From the NCBI GenBank assembly GCA_904419035.1, contig CAJFQL010000003.1, forward strand, positions 28,669 to 92,668: a DNA stretch of 64,000 nucleotides, given 5' to 3'. How positions within the stretch are numbered: position 1 is the first letter of the stretch; each line of letters begins with the position of its first letter. Origin of the DNA: Heritagella caecorum (GTDB lineage: Bacteria > Bacillota > Clostridia > Oscillospirales > Acutalibacteraceae). A program made the position numbers and the translations under genes. This document shows, piece after piece, positions 8,399 through 16,374 of the stretch. The notes under the pieces are model-generated. The model ran no database searches. It was not told the origin of the DNA and saw nothing but the letters and a program-made list of their open reading frames with translations.

Positions 8399-10627
8399 TT
8401 ACCGGGCTTTGACGCTGCCGCTCGCTTTATACGCGCTCTGGCTGCTGCCGGAAACCGCACGCACCGTGTAACTATACGTTGTGCCTTTTTTCGCTTTTTT
8501 GTCCGTGTATTTGACCGACGTGGTGGTCGCGATGCGCTGCCAGGAGCCGCCCGCTGCTTTGCGGTAGACATTATAGCTCTTCGCGCCCTTTACGCTGCCC
8601 CAGCTCACCGTCACGCTGCCGGTACCGGCTTTGACGCTGACGCTCGGGGTGCTCAGCCGCGTCACCGTGCCGCTTACGCCCTTCTGGCTCACCGCCGTGC
8701 CCCGCACGGCTTCGATGGCGTACCGCACCGCCTGGCCGTTCCCGGCGCCGGTATCGGTGTAGGAAAGGGTTTTCACCGTCGTAAGAAGCACAAACCCTTT
8801 GCCGCTGTCCCGGTATACCCGGTAGCCCTCAGCACCCGGCAGAGCCGTCCACTGCACCTTCACCCCGCCGGTGGAAGCGGTAGCCTGCACCTGGGGCTTT
8901 TCGCTGCCAAAGCCCGCGTCTTCCCACACGGCGTACAGCGTCACGGTTTTCCCTTCCTGTGCCTGCAGGCCGGCGCCCTGCACCGTGTCAGAGCCCACAA
9001 CCGCGCCGTTTTCCGTCAGCGACCAGCCCACAAACTCGGCGTAGGGTTTCCTAAAGCCGTTATCCGGCAGCACCACGTTTTCGTCGTAGGCCACATCACG
9101 AAGGCCCTCCACCCGGCCGCCGGACGCGCCGTTGCCGTCAAATACAATGTCATACACCGCCGTGCGGTACACCGGGGAAAGGGCCACCGGGCCCGTGACC
9201 GTGTCGGTGCTCTGCCAGAGGCGGCCATTTTCGTCGGCCCAGCCTTCGAACACATAGCCCTGTTTCTCCGGCGCGGCGGGCAGGGTGACGCGGTTGCCAT
9301 AGACCACCTGGGTGGTTTTCACGCTCTGGAACGTCACCGTATAGCGGTTTACCTGCCAGGTGGCGTACAAATGCAGGGCACCGTCATCGCTCTTCGGCAG
9401 CAGGCCCGGGCGGCTGTAGGAAACGGAGCCGCCGTTTTTCACCGCAATGGCCCCGTTTTCCGTCAGGGACCAGCCCGAGAGGGTGGCGTGGTCTTTTGTA
9501 AAGGCGCTGCCGTTCGGGGTAAAAGCCTTACCAAAATAGGCCGTCAACACCTGGCTTTCCGTGCCGTTATGCAGCACCACCTGGTAGCTCTGGCCGGAAA
9601 AGTCCTTTACCTGCCACACGGCGGTGGCGGTGACCGTTTTGCCGTCTACATCCGTCAGGTTTTTCACCGAGCTGCCGGCGGCATAGACCGTCGAGCCGAT
9701 CTGCCAGCCCACAAACTGCCAGTCACTGTCTACCGGGTTGGGTCCTTCAGGCAGGTTGCCCGCCTGATCGTAGGAGAGCGTCAGGTTTTCCGCCAGACCC
9801 GTTGCCTTCTGGCTGCCGGACGAAAACGCCACCTTATACGAAACGGGTTCATACGCGGCATACAGTGTCTGGCCTTCGCACACCACGGTATCGCTTTCCG
9901 ACAGCGGGCGGCTGTGCCCGGCGTCTTCATACCACTGCACCGTGTAACCCTTGGGGGTGTTCTGTTCCCACAAGTAGTCGCCCAGCGGGTACTTCGTGCC
10001 GTTATCCGGCAGGGTGATCTGCGTGAGGGTATTAAAGTTAGCGATAAAGCCCTGGCCGTCGGTTAGTGCGCAGCCGGACAGATCCAGTTCCGTCAGGAAG
10101 TTATCGTTTACGTGCAAAAACGTAAGCGCTTTCAGCCCCGAGACATCTAAGGTTGTCAGCCGGTTGCCCATCACGTCCAGCACCTTCAGGGTGTGGTTGT
10201 CTTTCGGCAGCGTGAGGGAAACAAGGCGGTTATTACTTACAAACGCGGCTTCCAGTTCCGTATTCTGCGACAAATCCAGTTCCGTCAGCCGGCACAGCTG
10301 GGCGTTGAGCACCTGCAAATGGGGGAACACTTCCACGCCCTTTAGTGACGCAACCGGTCCTTCCTGTACGTCCAGCGCCGTCACGGCGTCCCGTTCGCCC
10401 TGCGACAATACGTTGTCGCCGTTTGTGTCAAACTCGTCTTTGACCATCTGGCGGAACGTGTCATCGGGGAAATTATCCTGTGTAATCGCCACGTCCCCGT
10501 TCTTTTCCACCATGACAAGCGCGCTTTCGTTTTCCCCACCCGGCAGGGTGTCAGCCCACACCGCCGGGGTGGCGCTCAGCGGCACCAGTACGGCCAGCCA
10601 TGCTGCTATCCACTTTTTCATAAGCAT
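8399..10627 (-). CDS. secreted LRR / InlB B-repeat / fibronectin III surface protein
   Basis: A 742-residue exported protein. It opens with a signal peptide (MKKWIAAWLAVLVPLS, probable cleavage after VWA). Next come an EF-hand-like loop (DTNGDNVLSQGE, about 66-77), leucine-rich repeats of the LDLSG type (about 85-220), four InlB B-repeat/Flg_new-type modules (about 235-580, with GWSLTENGA and YAVWE motifs) and two fibronectin type III domains (about 590-742, ending YTVRAVSG). Such modules mediate binding to proteins or sugars outside the cell. No LPXTG motif, SLH domain or C-terminal membrane segment is visible, so retention at the wall is unexplained. The start could also be the ATG two codons downstream. 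Single gene with its own promoter and terminator. Confidence 0.88.
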   Translation of the reverse strand: MLMKKWIAAWLAVLVPLSATPAVWADTLPGGENESALVMVEKNGDVAITQDNFPDDTFRQMVKDEFDTNGDNVLSQGERDAVTALDVQEGPVASLKGVEVFPHLQVLNAQLCRLTELDLSQNTELEAAFVSNNRLVSLTLPKDNHTLKVLDVMGNRLTTLDVSGLKALTFLHVNDNFLTELDLSGCALTDGQGFIANFNTLTQITLPDNGTKYPLGDYLWEQNTPKGYTVQWYEDAGHSRPLSESDTVVCEGQTLYAAYEPVSYKVAFSSGSQKATGLAENLTLSYDQAGNLPEGPNPVDSDWQFVGWQIGSTVYAAGSSVKNLTDVDGKTVTATAVWQVKDFSGQSYQVVLHNGTESQVLTAYFGKAFTPNGSAFTKDHATLSGWSLTENGAIAVKNGGSVSYSRPGLLPKSDDGALHLYATWQVNRYTVTFQSVKTTQVVYGNRVTLPAAPEKQGYVFEGWADENGRLWQSTDTVTGPVALSPVYRTAVYDIVFDGNGASGGRVEGLRDVAYDENVVLPDNGFRKPYAEFVGWSLTENGAVVGSDTVQGAGLQAQEGKTVTLYAVWEDAGFGSEKPQVQATASTGGVKVQWTALPGAEGYRVYRDSGKGFVLLTTVKTLSYTDTGAGNGQAVRYAIEAVRGTAVSQKGVSGTVTRLSTPSVSVKAGTGSVTVSWGSVKGAKSYNVYRKAAGGSWQRIATTTSVKYTDKKAKKGTTYSYTVRAVSGSSQSAYKASGSVKAR

Positions 10628-10742
10628 CTTTCTCCTTTTCTCCTTTTTCCATGCGCCCGCCGTTTCCTGTTGTTTTTCCCGGCCGTACCGGCGTACCGTG
10701 GAGCTGGTCAGGGGTTCAAAAGGAATTTTTTAAATTTTTTTC

Positions 10743-10771
10743 ATTATAATGTCCATTTAGATAACCATCAA
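10743..10771 (-). promoter_or_regulatory. sigma-A-like promoter of the surface-protein gene
   Basis: Minus strand TTGATG (10771-10766), a 17-base spacer and TATAAT (10748-10743), about 115 bases before the start codon, leaving a long AT-rich leader. Confidence 0.6.
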
Positions 10772-11007
10772 GAACATTTCCTATTTTTGTGATGGGATTA
10801 CTTGCCAAACATTTCTCCCGGTTTGCCCCCTTTTTTGTGCCCCTTGGCCTTTTGGCGCAAAAAAAGGCGCCTTTTCCCGGATTTTTTCCAAAAAATGGGA
10901 AAAGTGCAGAAAAAAATCAAAAAAGGCTTGCTTTTTCCACCGTGTTATGCGATGATGGAATTGGTAAATTCTGTATATTTTGTTTGAAGAGACAGGAGGT
11001 ATGATGT
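10772..11007. other. intergenic AT-rich stretch with an imperfect inverted repeat
   Basis: No gene is seen between the surface-protein promoter and the AbrB-like gene. At 10872-10903 TTTTCCC and GGGAAAA enclose ATTTTTT and AAAAAAT, giving a long weak hairpin; a shorter GGCGC/GCGCC pair lies just upstream. The 3' end carries the GGAGG ribosome site of the next gene. I could not pick a convincing -35/-10 pair for that gene. Confidence 0.4.
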
Positions 11008-11262
11008 ATGGGAAGAAAACGCGGGCTCATCCGCCGGGTTGACCAGCTGGGGCGCATTGTCCTGCCCATGGAAGCCAGAAAAATGCTGCATATTCAGGAA
11101 AAGGACGGGCTGGAAATCCTTGTGGATACGGAAAAAGGCCAGATCATTTTGCAAAAAGTGGAGGATTCGTGCTTTTTGTGCCGGTCGACCGAAGACCTGA
11201 AAGAGGTCAAAGACGGGCTTTTCCTGTGCCGCAACTGCATCCGCCATTTGTCGCAGGAATGA
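11008..11262 (+). CDS. AbrB/SpoVT-like transition-state regulator with C-terminal CxxC pairs
   Basis: An 84-residue protein. Residues 1-50 form a SpoVT/AbrB swapped-hairpin DNA-binding domain (RRVDQLGRIVLPMEARKML). The C-terminal 30 residues hold CFLC and CRNC, likely one zinc site. AbrB-type proteins control genes of the transition from growth to stationary phase and sporulation, which fits a genome carrying spo0A and sigF. GGAGG lies 8 bases before the ATG. It is a single-gene unit closed by a strong shared terminator. Target genes are unknown. Confidence 0.88.
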   Translation: MGRKRGLIRRVDQLGRIVLPMEARKMLHIQEKDGLEILVDTEKGQIILQKVEDSCFLCRSTEDLKEVKDGLFLCRNCIRHLSQE

Positions 11263-11272
11263 TCCCCCACCG

Positions 11273-11330
11273 AAAAAAAAGAGCCGCTCCCGTTTTCCCC
11301 CTTTTGGGGGAGCGGGAACGGCTTTTTTTC
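11273..11330. terminator. bidirectional terminator between abrB-like gene and cdaR
   Basis: A long stem (GCCGCTCCCG paired with CGGGAACGGC, inner CCCCC/GGGGG) is flanked by an A-run on the left and a T-run on the right. It can therefore stop both the plus-strand abrB-like gene and the minus-strand cdaA-cdaR unit. Confidence 0.88.
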
Positions 11331-11350
11331 TTTTGTGAGGGGCCGGGACG

Positions 11351-12730
11351 CTAACCAATATAGGCGCTGATGGTGTACTTGCCTACCGCCCAACAGCTGG
11401 TGGAACCTGTCACGCCCACGGTGGCGGCCAGTTCGGCGCTGCCGCTCAGTTCCGTTTGGCCGGTCATGTCTACCTGCATATACAGGTCGTCCGCCGTCAA
11501 TTGCGACATAATCGAATCCGGCCCGATGAGCGTCACGTTCACCGAACCGGTGAGCACGTCCACACTGTGGTCTTTACTTGCGTTAATCACCGAAATATTC
11601 GTAACGGTAAACGACTTCTGGCTGTACCCGTCCAAATCCACTTTTACCTGGGCGGTCCACACGTTGCTCACGTTCTTAAACCCGCTGGGCAGGGTCACGT
11701 CGGCCTCCAGCACCGGGTTATTAAAATCGACCTGCGACAAATCCACCGGTTCCAGCGATAGTTCCGTCATGTCCGTGATGGAATCCTCCGGCCCGGCCAC
11801 TTCAATACGGCTGGGGGTCACCTCCAACCGGCTGGCGCCAAACCCGGTGGGGGTCTTACTCAGGGTGGCGGTCAGATCCAGCGTCTTGCGCAAATACACC
11901 GGGATGGTCACATCCACTTTGCTGGCGCTGAGCTGCAAATTGTCGTCGGTGATCACCATGCCGTACTGGTCATACGCCACCAGTTTGGCCGACACGGTGG
12001 TGGTGCTGGTCAGCGCGTCGTGGATATCGTATTCCGCCTGCACGGTGCTCACTTTATCCACGCTGCTGCGGGGGCCGCTCACAGCCACGGTTTCCGCCGC
12101 CAGGGTGGGGGTACTGGCATAATAGTTGGAATTGACGGAATATTTCACGTTATTGTCAATGGTAAAGTTCTTTTCCTCGTACACATCCACGTCCACCGAA
12201 ATGGCCGACGGGTCCACACTGACGATTTCGTAATCCGACAAGACCCCGCCCCCCTTTTTCTGGGCGGTCAGGGCTAAGGTGTACGTGGTCATGCCGTCGG
12301 CGCTTTTCACGTCGGCGGACAGCGTGCCCACCACTTCCAGGTCTTCGGCGGTAATGCGGTTGACAATAATGCTGTTCCCCGACACCGACACGTTGGCCGT
12401 CTGCTGCGACTGGTCAAACACCCGCAGCCCGGCTTCCCTGGACGCATCGCTCATTTCGATGGTGATGGGGACATCATACACCACCCGCGGGCGGTTGCTT
12501 ACATTGGAATACGATACGGCAAACCAAATGCACACCGCCACCACAAACGACAGCGCCAAAATGAATTTGTTATTGTAAAACAGCTGGGAAAAATCCACTT
12601 TCCTCCGTGTTTTCTCCGGTTTTTTCCCGGGCTTTCCGGTGGACGCCGCAGAGGGTTCCTGCCCCTTTTCCGGCGGCAAATCCGATTCCGGCAAAACCGG
12701 GGGTTTTTCCTGTTTCTTCCAAAATGCCAT
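11351..12730 (-). CDS. cdaR: YbbR-like diadenylate cyclase regulator CdaR
   Basis: A 459-residue protein. A proline/lysine-rich cytoplasmic start is followed by one membrane helix (LALSFVVAVCIWFAVSY, about 57-73) and then an extracellular part made of repeated YbbR domains of about 80-90 residues. CdaR is known to bind the membrane cyclase CdaA and modulate its activity. The start overlaps the cdaA stop by one base (TGATG), so the two are coupled. In many Firmicutes glmM follows directly; here a terminator and an unrelated gene follow instead. Confidence 0.92.
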   Translation of the reverse strand: MAFWKKQEKPPVLPESDLPPEKGQEPSAASTGKPGKKPEKTRRKVDFSQLFYNNKFILALSFVVAVCIWFAVSYSNVSNRPRVVYDVPITIEMSDASREAGLRVFDQSQQTANVSVSGNSIIVNRITAEDLEVVGTLSADVKSADGMTTYTLALTAQKKGGGVLSDYEIVSVDPSAISVDVDVYEEKNFTIDNNVKYSVNSNYYASTPTLAAETVAVSGPRSSVDKVSTVQAEYDIHDALTSTTTVSAKLVAYDQYGMVITDDNLQLSASKVDVTIPVYLRKTLDLTATLSKTPTGFGASRLEVTPSRIEVAGPEDSITDMTELSLEPVDLSQVDFNNPVLEADVTLPSGFKNVSNVWTAQVKVDLDGYSQKSFTVTNISVINASKDHSVDVLTGSVNVTLIGPDSIMSQLTADDLYMQVDMTGQTELSGSAELAATVGVTGSTSCWAVGKYTISAYIG

Positions 12731-13593
12731 CAGTGCTTCGCCTTCTTTCTGCGGGGCATCCGCACCGTTTTCTTTTCGCTGCCACTCTTTTCTTCCAAAA
12801 GCAGCGATTCCAGCTCATTGACCAGCGTTTCCCGGGTGTAGTTTCTCGTTAAAATCCCGTTAAGGGCAATACTCACCTGGCCGGTCTCTTCCGAAACCAC
12901 CACCACCACGGCGTCGCTGTTTTCGCTCATGCCCAGCGCCGCCCGGTGCCGCGTGCCCAAATCCACGCTCACGGAATCGTTGCTGGTCAGCGGCAGGATG
13001 CACCCCGCCGCGTACACCACGCCGTCGCGGATGATCATGGCGCCGTCGTGCAGCGGCGCTTTGTTAAAGAAGATATTGCCAATCACCGGCGCCGAGGGTT
13101 TGGCTTCCACAATGGTGCCGGTGTCGATAATTTCGCCCAGTTTGGTCTCCCGTTCAAACACGATCAGCGCCCCCATGCGCAGCCGCTGCAAATTCATGCA
13201 GGCGTCGGCCACGGCATTGATGGCCCGCCGGGTCTGGGAATTTTCCGCTTCCCGGTCCCGCATGCCAAAGGGCAGGTTTTTCCCGCTGCGGCCCACTTGT
13301 TCCAGGGCGCGGCGGATTTCCGGCTGGAAAATGACCAGGAACGCCACCACCGTGAACTGGAAAAAGTAATTGAGCAGCTCGTTTAGCATGGTCAGATCCA
13401 GGTACCACGCCATCAGGTACACGATCACCAAAATGAGCAGCCCTTTGACCAGCTGGCCGGCCCGGGTTTCCCGCACCAGTTTCACGGCGCTGTATATAAT
13501 GAAGGTCACCACCAGAATATCCAGGGCGTCCTTCCAGGTGAACTGGCGGATTAGCGCCAGCAACACGGTGAAAAATTCGATAATCCCATCCAT
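12730..13593 (-). CDS. cdaA: membrane diadenylate cyclase CdaA
   Basis: A 287-residue enzyme making cyclic di-AMP from two ATP. Three membrane helices (about 22-90) precede the DAC domain, with both catalytic motifs intact: DGA at 183-185 and RHR at 215-217. The C-terminal tail is lysine/arginine-rich. c-di-AMP controls potassium, osmolyte and cell-wall homeostasis in Firmicutes. It is the first gene of the cdaA-cdaR pair, with a promoter about 64 bases upstream. No other cyclase or c-di-AMP phosphodiesterase is in the window. Confidence 0.95.
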   Translation of the reverse strand: MDGIIEFFTVLLALIRQFTWKDALDILVVTFIIYSAVKLVRETRAGQLVKGLLILVIVYLMAWYLDLTMLNELLNYFFQFTVVAFLVIFQPEIRRALEQVGRSGKNLPFGMRDREAENSQTRRAINAVADACMNLQRLRMGALIVFERETKLGEIIDTGTIVEAKPSAPVIGNIFFNKAPLHDGAMIIRDGVVYAAGCILPLTSNDSVSVDLGTRHRAALGMSENSDAVVVVVSEETGQVSIALNGILTRNYTRETLVNELESLLLEEKSGSEKKTVRMPRRKKAKH

Positions 13594-13656
13594 TTACGGT
13601 CTCCTTATCGCCCAGAAGGGTTTTTTCCCAAAGAAAGGAATCCATCTACCTATTTT

Positions 13657-13684
13657 ATTTTACCATATATAAAAGCAGATGCAA
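13657..13684 (-). promoter_or_regulatory. sigma-A-like promoter of cdaA-cdaR
   Basis: Minus strand TTGCAT (13684-13679), a 16-base spacer and TAAAAT (13662-13657). It sits in the gap after the cysteine desulfurase stop codon at 13695. Confidence 0.55.
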
Positions 13685-13694
13685 CGGTTTCTTT

Positions 13695-14837
13695 TCAGTT
13701 TTCCCGTCGAATTTTATCGATAGCCTGGATAAGGGCCCCCACGTCCCCCGGGCGGGTAAAGGCCGACACGCTCACCCGCACGGTGCCGTTTTCCAGGGTG
13801 CCCATCTTTTCGTGGGCCAGCGGCGCGCAGTGCAGCCCGGCCCGCACCAGGATGCCCCGTTTCGCTAGCGAGGCCGCCACCTGTTCGCTGGGCTTTTCCC
13901 CCACGTTAAAGGACAGCACCGGCGCCGAAAACCGGGCTTCGGGTTTGGGCACATAGAGTTTGACCCCCGGCATGCGGTGCAGCCCTTCCCACGCTTGCCG
14001 GCACAGCCCCATTTCTTTTTCCAGTAACCCCCGCTGCCCTTTGACCCAGCGCAGGCCCGCCAGTAGCCCGGCAATCCCCGGCACGTTTAGGGTGCCGCTT
14101 TCCAGGTGTTCCGGCATCTCCTCCGGGTGGGACAGCGACCGGGACAAATTGCCGGTGCCGCCTTCCAAAAGGGTCTGTAACTTTTCGCCGTTTCTCGCGA
14201 TCAGCAGCCCGGTGCCCATGGGGCCGTATAACCCCTTGTGCCCGGCGGCGCACAGGTAATCGCACCCGGTATTTTCCATGGAAAGGGGCAGCACCCCCGC
14301 CGTCTGGGCCGCGTCGATGCAAAACGGGATGCGGTACATCCGGCACAGCGCGCCGATTTTTTCCACCGGCGTGCGGATGCCGAACACGTTAGACGCATGC
14401 ACCGCCACCACCAGCCGGGTTTTTTCGCTCAGCACCTTGCGCAAGTTCCCAAGGGTGGCATCACTGTCCCCGGGCACCACGCAAAAGCGTTTGACGGTAA
14501 TCTGCCTGCGCTGCTCTAACGCATACAGCGGCCGGGCCACCGCGTTATGCTCCATATCGGTGCACACCGCCTCGTCCCCCGGGCGCAGCACCCCCTTAAT
14601 CACCATATTCAGCGCCTGGGTGCAGTTGAGGGGGAACACTACGCACTCCGGCCCCGGCGCACCGAAAAACGACGCCGCTTCTTTCCGGCAGGCGTACACC
14701 ATTTCGGCCGCTTTTAACCCGGGCCCGGCCCCGCTGCGCCCCGGGTTGGCGCTCAAGGTTTGCAGCGCCTGCATGACCGCCCGGCGCACCGGTTCGGGCT
14801 TTACGCCGGTGGTCGCCGCATGATCGAGGTAGATCAC
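13695..14837 (-). CDS. cysteine desulfurase-like class V aminotransferase
   Basis: A PLP enzyme of 380 residues. It begins with the family signature IYLDHAATTG, has the PLP-binding His/Asp region (VVAVHASNVFG, IDAAQTAG) and the Schiff-base lysine context (CAAGHKGLYGP). A C-terminal cysteine is present in LHCAPLAHE. The family removes sulfur from cysteine (or selenium from selenocysteine) to feed carrier proteins. The start is a GTG at 14837 overlapping the DUF3343 stop (GTGA) with GGGAGGGAG upstream; longer ATG frames lie in a shadow frame. Coupling to a DUF3343 protein suggests a dedicated S/Se carrier partner. It is probably not the housekeeping IscS, since no iscU is nearby. Confidence 0.88.
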   Translation of the reverse strand: MIYLDHAATTGVKPEPVRRAVMQALQTLSANPGRSGAGPGLKAAEMVYACRKEAASFFGAPGPECVVFPLNCTQALNMVIKGVLRPGDEAVCTDMEHNAVARPLYALEQRRQITVKRFCVVPGDSDATLGNLRKVLSEKTRLVVAVHASNVFGIRTPVEKIGALCRMYRIPFCIDAAQTAGVLPLSMENTGCDYLCAAGHKGLYGPMGTGLLIARNGEKLQTLLEGGTGNLSRSLSHPEEMPEHLESGTLNVPGIAGLLAGLRWVKGQRGLLEKEMGLCRQAWEGLHRMPGVKLYVPKPEARFSAPVLSFNVGEKPSEQVAASLAKRGILVRAGLHCAPLAHEKMGTLENGTVRVSVSAFTRPGDVGALIQAIDKIRREN

Positions 14838-15070
14838 GTCTCTCCCTCCCGGGTTTCCCGGCCCAACACCCGCACGCCGTGCTGCCGCAGGAACTTTTCG
14901 GCTTCGTCCGTCCGATAGGGCACATACAGGCCGTACCCGCACCCATAGCTGCCCATTTTCCGCGCCCGTTCCACATACGCCCGGTACCCGTGGGCCATCA
15001 GCAGGTCCCGGCCCTTCATCGCATACGTCACCGACCCCACCCGGATCACCGGTTTTTCGTCAGCTCCCAT
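14834..15070 (-). CDS. DUF3343 putative Se/S carrier-like protein
   Basis: A small protein of about 78 residues beginning IRVGSVTYAMKGRDLL, with a single conserved cysteine pair in MGSYGCGYGLYVPY, as in DUF3343 proteins. That family is annotated as a putative selenium or sulfur carrier and is often encoded beside cysteine desulfurases. I choose the ATG at 15070; an ATG at 15103 would add 11 residues but has no ribosome site. The stop codon overlaps the GTG start of the desulfurase, so both are made from one message. No selD or other selenium gene is in the window, so a sulfur role is equally likely. Confidence 0.78.
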   Translation of the reverse strand: MGADEKPVIRVGSVTYAMKGRDLLMAHGYRAYVERARKMGSYGCGYGLYVPYRTDEAEKFLRQHGVRVLGRETREGET

Positions 15071-15158
15071 TAGGTCCCATCCGCCTTTCTTTACAAAATA
15101 CATGCCGCTTTCGGGGCATACCTCACCCTATGCAGCACCGGCGGAATTTGTCCCTTTT

Positions 15159-15638
15159 TTATCCCCTACTGAGCAGGCACACCGCGTGGGCCGCGATGCC
15201 TTCCCCCTTGCCGGTAAAGCCCAGCCCCTCTTCCGTGGTGGCTTTTACGCTGACCTGATCGGGCGAAACCCCGCAGGCTTTGGCCAGATTTTCCCGCATG
15301 GTGTCGATATACCCCCTCAGTTTCGGGCGCTGGGCCAAAATGGTCGCGTCGATATTGCCGATTTGCCAGCCCCTTTCCGCGAGCATGGCGGCTACCTGCC
15401 CCAGCAGCACAAGGCTGTCGGCCCCTTCGTACCGCTCATCGGTATCCGGGAACCATTTGCCAATATCCCCCAGCGCCAGCGCCCCCAACAGCGCGTCGCT
15501 GATGGCGTGGGATAGTACGTCGGCATCCGAATGCCCCAACAGCCCTTTTTCATAGGGGATCAACACGCCCCCCAAAATCAGTTTCCGCCCCGGCGTCAGC
15601 CGGTGGACGTCATACCCGTGCCCGATGCGCATGTTCAT
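15159..15638 (-). CDS. ispF: 2-C-methyl-D-erythritol 2,4-cyclodiphosphate synthase
   Basis: A 159-residue enzyme of the non-mevalonate isoprenoid pathway, closing CDP-ME 2-phosphate to the cyclic diphosphate. The zinc and substrate residues are present in RIGHGYDVHRL (Asp, His) and LLGHSDADVLSHAISDALLGA, with the DIGKWFPDTD motif and the C-terminal ATTEEGLGFTG segment. Length is normal. It has a near-consensus promoter upstream and is the first gene of a unit continuing into DUF3343 and the desulfurase. The other MEP genes, including ispD, are not in the window. Confidence 0.95.
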   Translation of the reverse strand: MNMRIGHGYDVHRLTPGRKLILGGVLIPYEKGLLGHSDADVLSHAISDALLGALALGDIGKWFPDTDERYEGADSLVLLGQVAAMLAERGWQIGNIDATILAQRPKLRGYIDTMRENLAKACGVSPDQVSVKATTEEGLGFTGKGEGIAAHAVCLLSRG

Positions 15639-15715
15639 GCTGTTTCCCTGCCCTTCTCCGAAAACGGCCGGTTTGTAAAGGCCCCCGTTTTCAGTTCTCG
15701 TTTTTTCTTCTCTTT

Positions 15716-15744
15716 ATTGTATCCGGAATTTTACCCGGTGTCAA
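15716..15744 (-). promoter_or_regulatory. near-consensus promoter of the ispF unit
   Basis: Minus strand TTGACA (15744-15739), a 17-base spacer and TACAAT (15721-15716), about 78 bases before the ispF start. Confidence 0.75.
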
Positions 15745-15782
15745 AACGAAGGCTCTCATCCCGCTGCAAGGAAAACCGCACC

Positions 15783-15811
15783 TTGCCTATTCTTCCTTTG
15801 TGTGATAGGAT
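15783..15811 (+). promoter_or_regulatory. promoter of the sORF/CD3324 unit
   Basis: TTGCCT (15783-15788), a 17-base spacer and TAGGAT (15806-15811). It lies 40 bases downstream of the divergent ispF promoter and 34 bases before the 21-codon ORF. Confidence 0.55.
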
Positions 15812-15844
15812 GAAGGCAACGAAAACCGAAAGAAGGGATAATCC

Positions 15845-15910
15845 ATGGCAAAACGCAACGAAGGCGATCTCCATGCAAAGCCAGTACCGTGCGACCGTTG
15901 CATGGAGTAA
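15845..15910 (+). CDS. possible 21-residue small ORF ending in a CxxC motif
   Basis: An ATG at 15845 has AAGGG 7 bases upstream and follows a promoter. The frame reads MAKRNEGDLHAKPVPCDRCM plus one Glu, then TAA. The CDRC pair could bind metal, but the peptide is too short for family assignment. It may be a real small protein, a leader peptide for the CD3324 gene 64 bases downstream, or the remnant of a longer gene. A short TGCCG/CGGCA hairpin lies in the gap between the two. Confidence 0.4.
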   Translation: MAKRNEGDLHAKPVPCDRCME

Positions 15911-15974
15911 TTCTTGTCGCCACCTAAAACGGGCTGGCTTTGCCGCTTTGTATCACGGCAAGGAGGAAGCCCAC

Positions 15975-16238
15975 ATGAAATATATCAACGCAAACGCGCT
16001 TCTTCCCCCGGCGCTGGTTAGGGAATTACAAACCTATATTCAAGGGGGTTATCTGTATATCCCCGCCGACCCGACCCACCCCAAACCATGGGGAGAAGTA
16101 TCCGGCTACCGGCAGGAATTGCAGCGGCGGAATCAGAAAATCCGCCAAGCGTACCGGCAAGGCGTTTCGGTGGAAGAACTCGCCGATACGTACTGTCTGT
16201 CTATTCACGCCATTCGAAAAATCCTGTATCAAAAATAA
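15975..16238 (+). CDS. CD3324-family Mor/HTH-type protein
   Basis: An 87-residue protein with the full pattern of the CD3324 family: KYINANALLPPALVRELQ, then YIQGGYLYIP, then WGEVSGYRQEL and a C-terminal helix-turn-helix (VEELADTYCLSIHAIRKIL). The family resembles the DNA-binding part of Mor/C phage activators and is common in Clostridia as a small putative regulator. The start at 15975 is set by GGAGG 8 bases upstream; the longer open frame crosses the ispF promoter region and is not used. A terminator follows immediately. Confidence 0.85.
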   Translation: MKYINANALLPPALVRELQTYIQGGYLYIPADPTHPKPWGEVSGYRQELQRRNQKIRQAYRQGVSVEELADTYCLSIHAIRKILYQK

Positions 16239-16243
16239 AAAAG

Positions 16244-16282
16244 CAGGGGCGTCCCATCATCAGGGGGCGCCTCTGTTTTTTT
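16244..16282 (+). terminator. terminator after CD3324 gene
   Basis: CAGGGGCG pairs with CGCCTCTG (one G-T pair) and is followed by a run of seven T, six bases after the stop codon. Confidence 0.8.
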
Positions 16283-16374
16283 GTACTCCTTATTGCGGTG
16301 CCGTTTGGTAGCTGGAAAATACCCCGCCACCGCCGTACCATAAAAGAAACCACCACCGAAAGGAAGGAAACAAT

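Noticed and set aside
8210..10066. 618-codon plus-strand frame opposite recJ and the surface-protein gene
   Set aside because: It crosses the terminator and promoter between two real minus-strand genes and has shadow-type composition.
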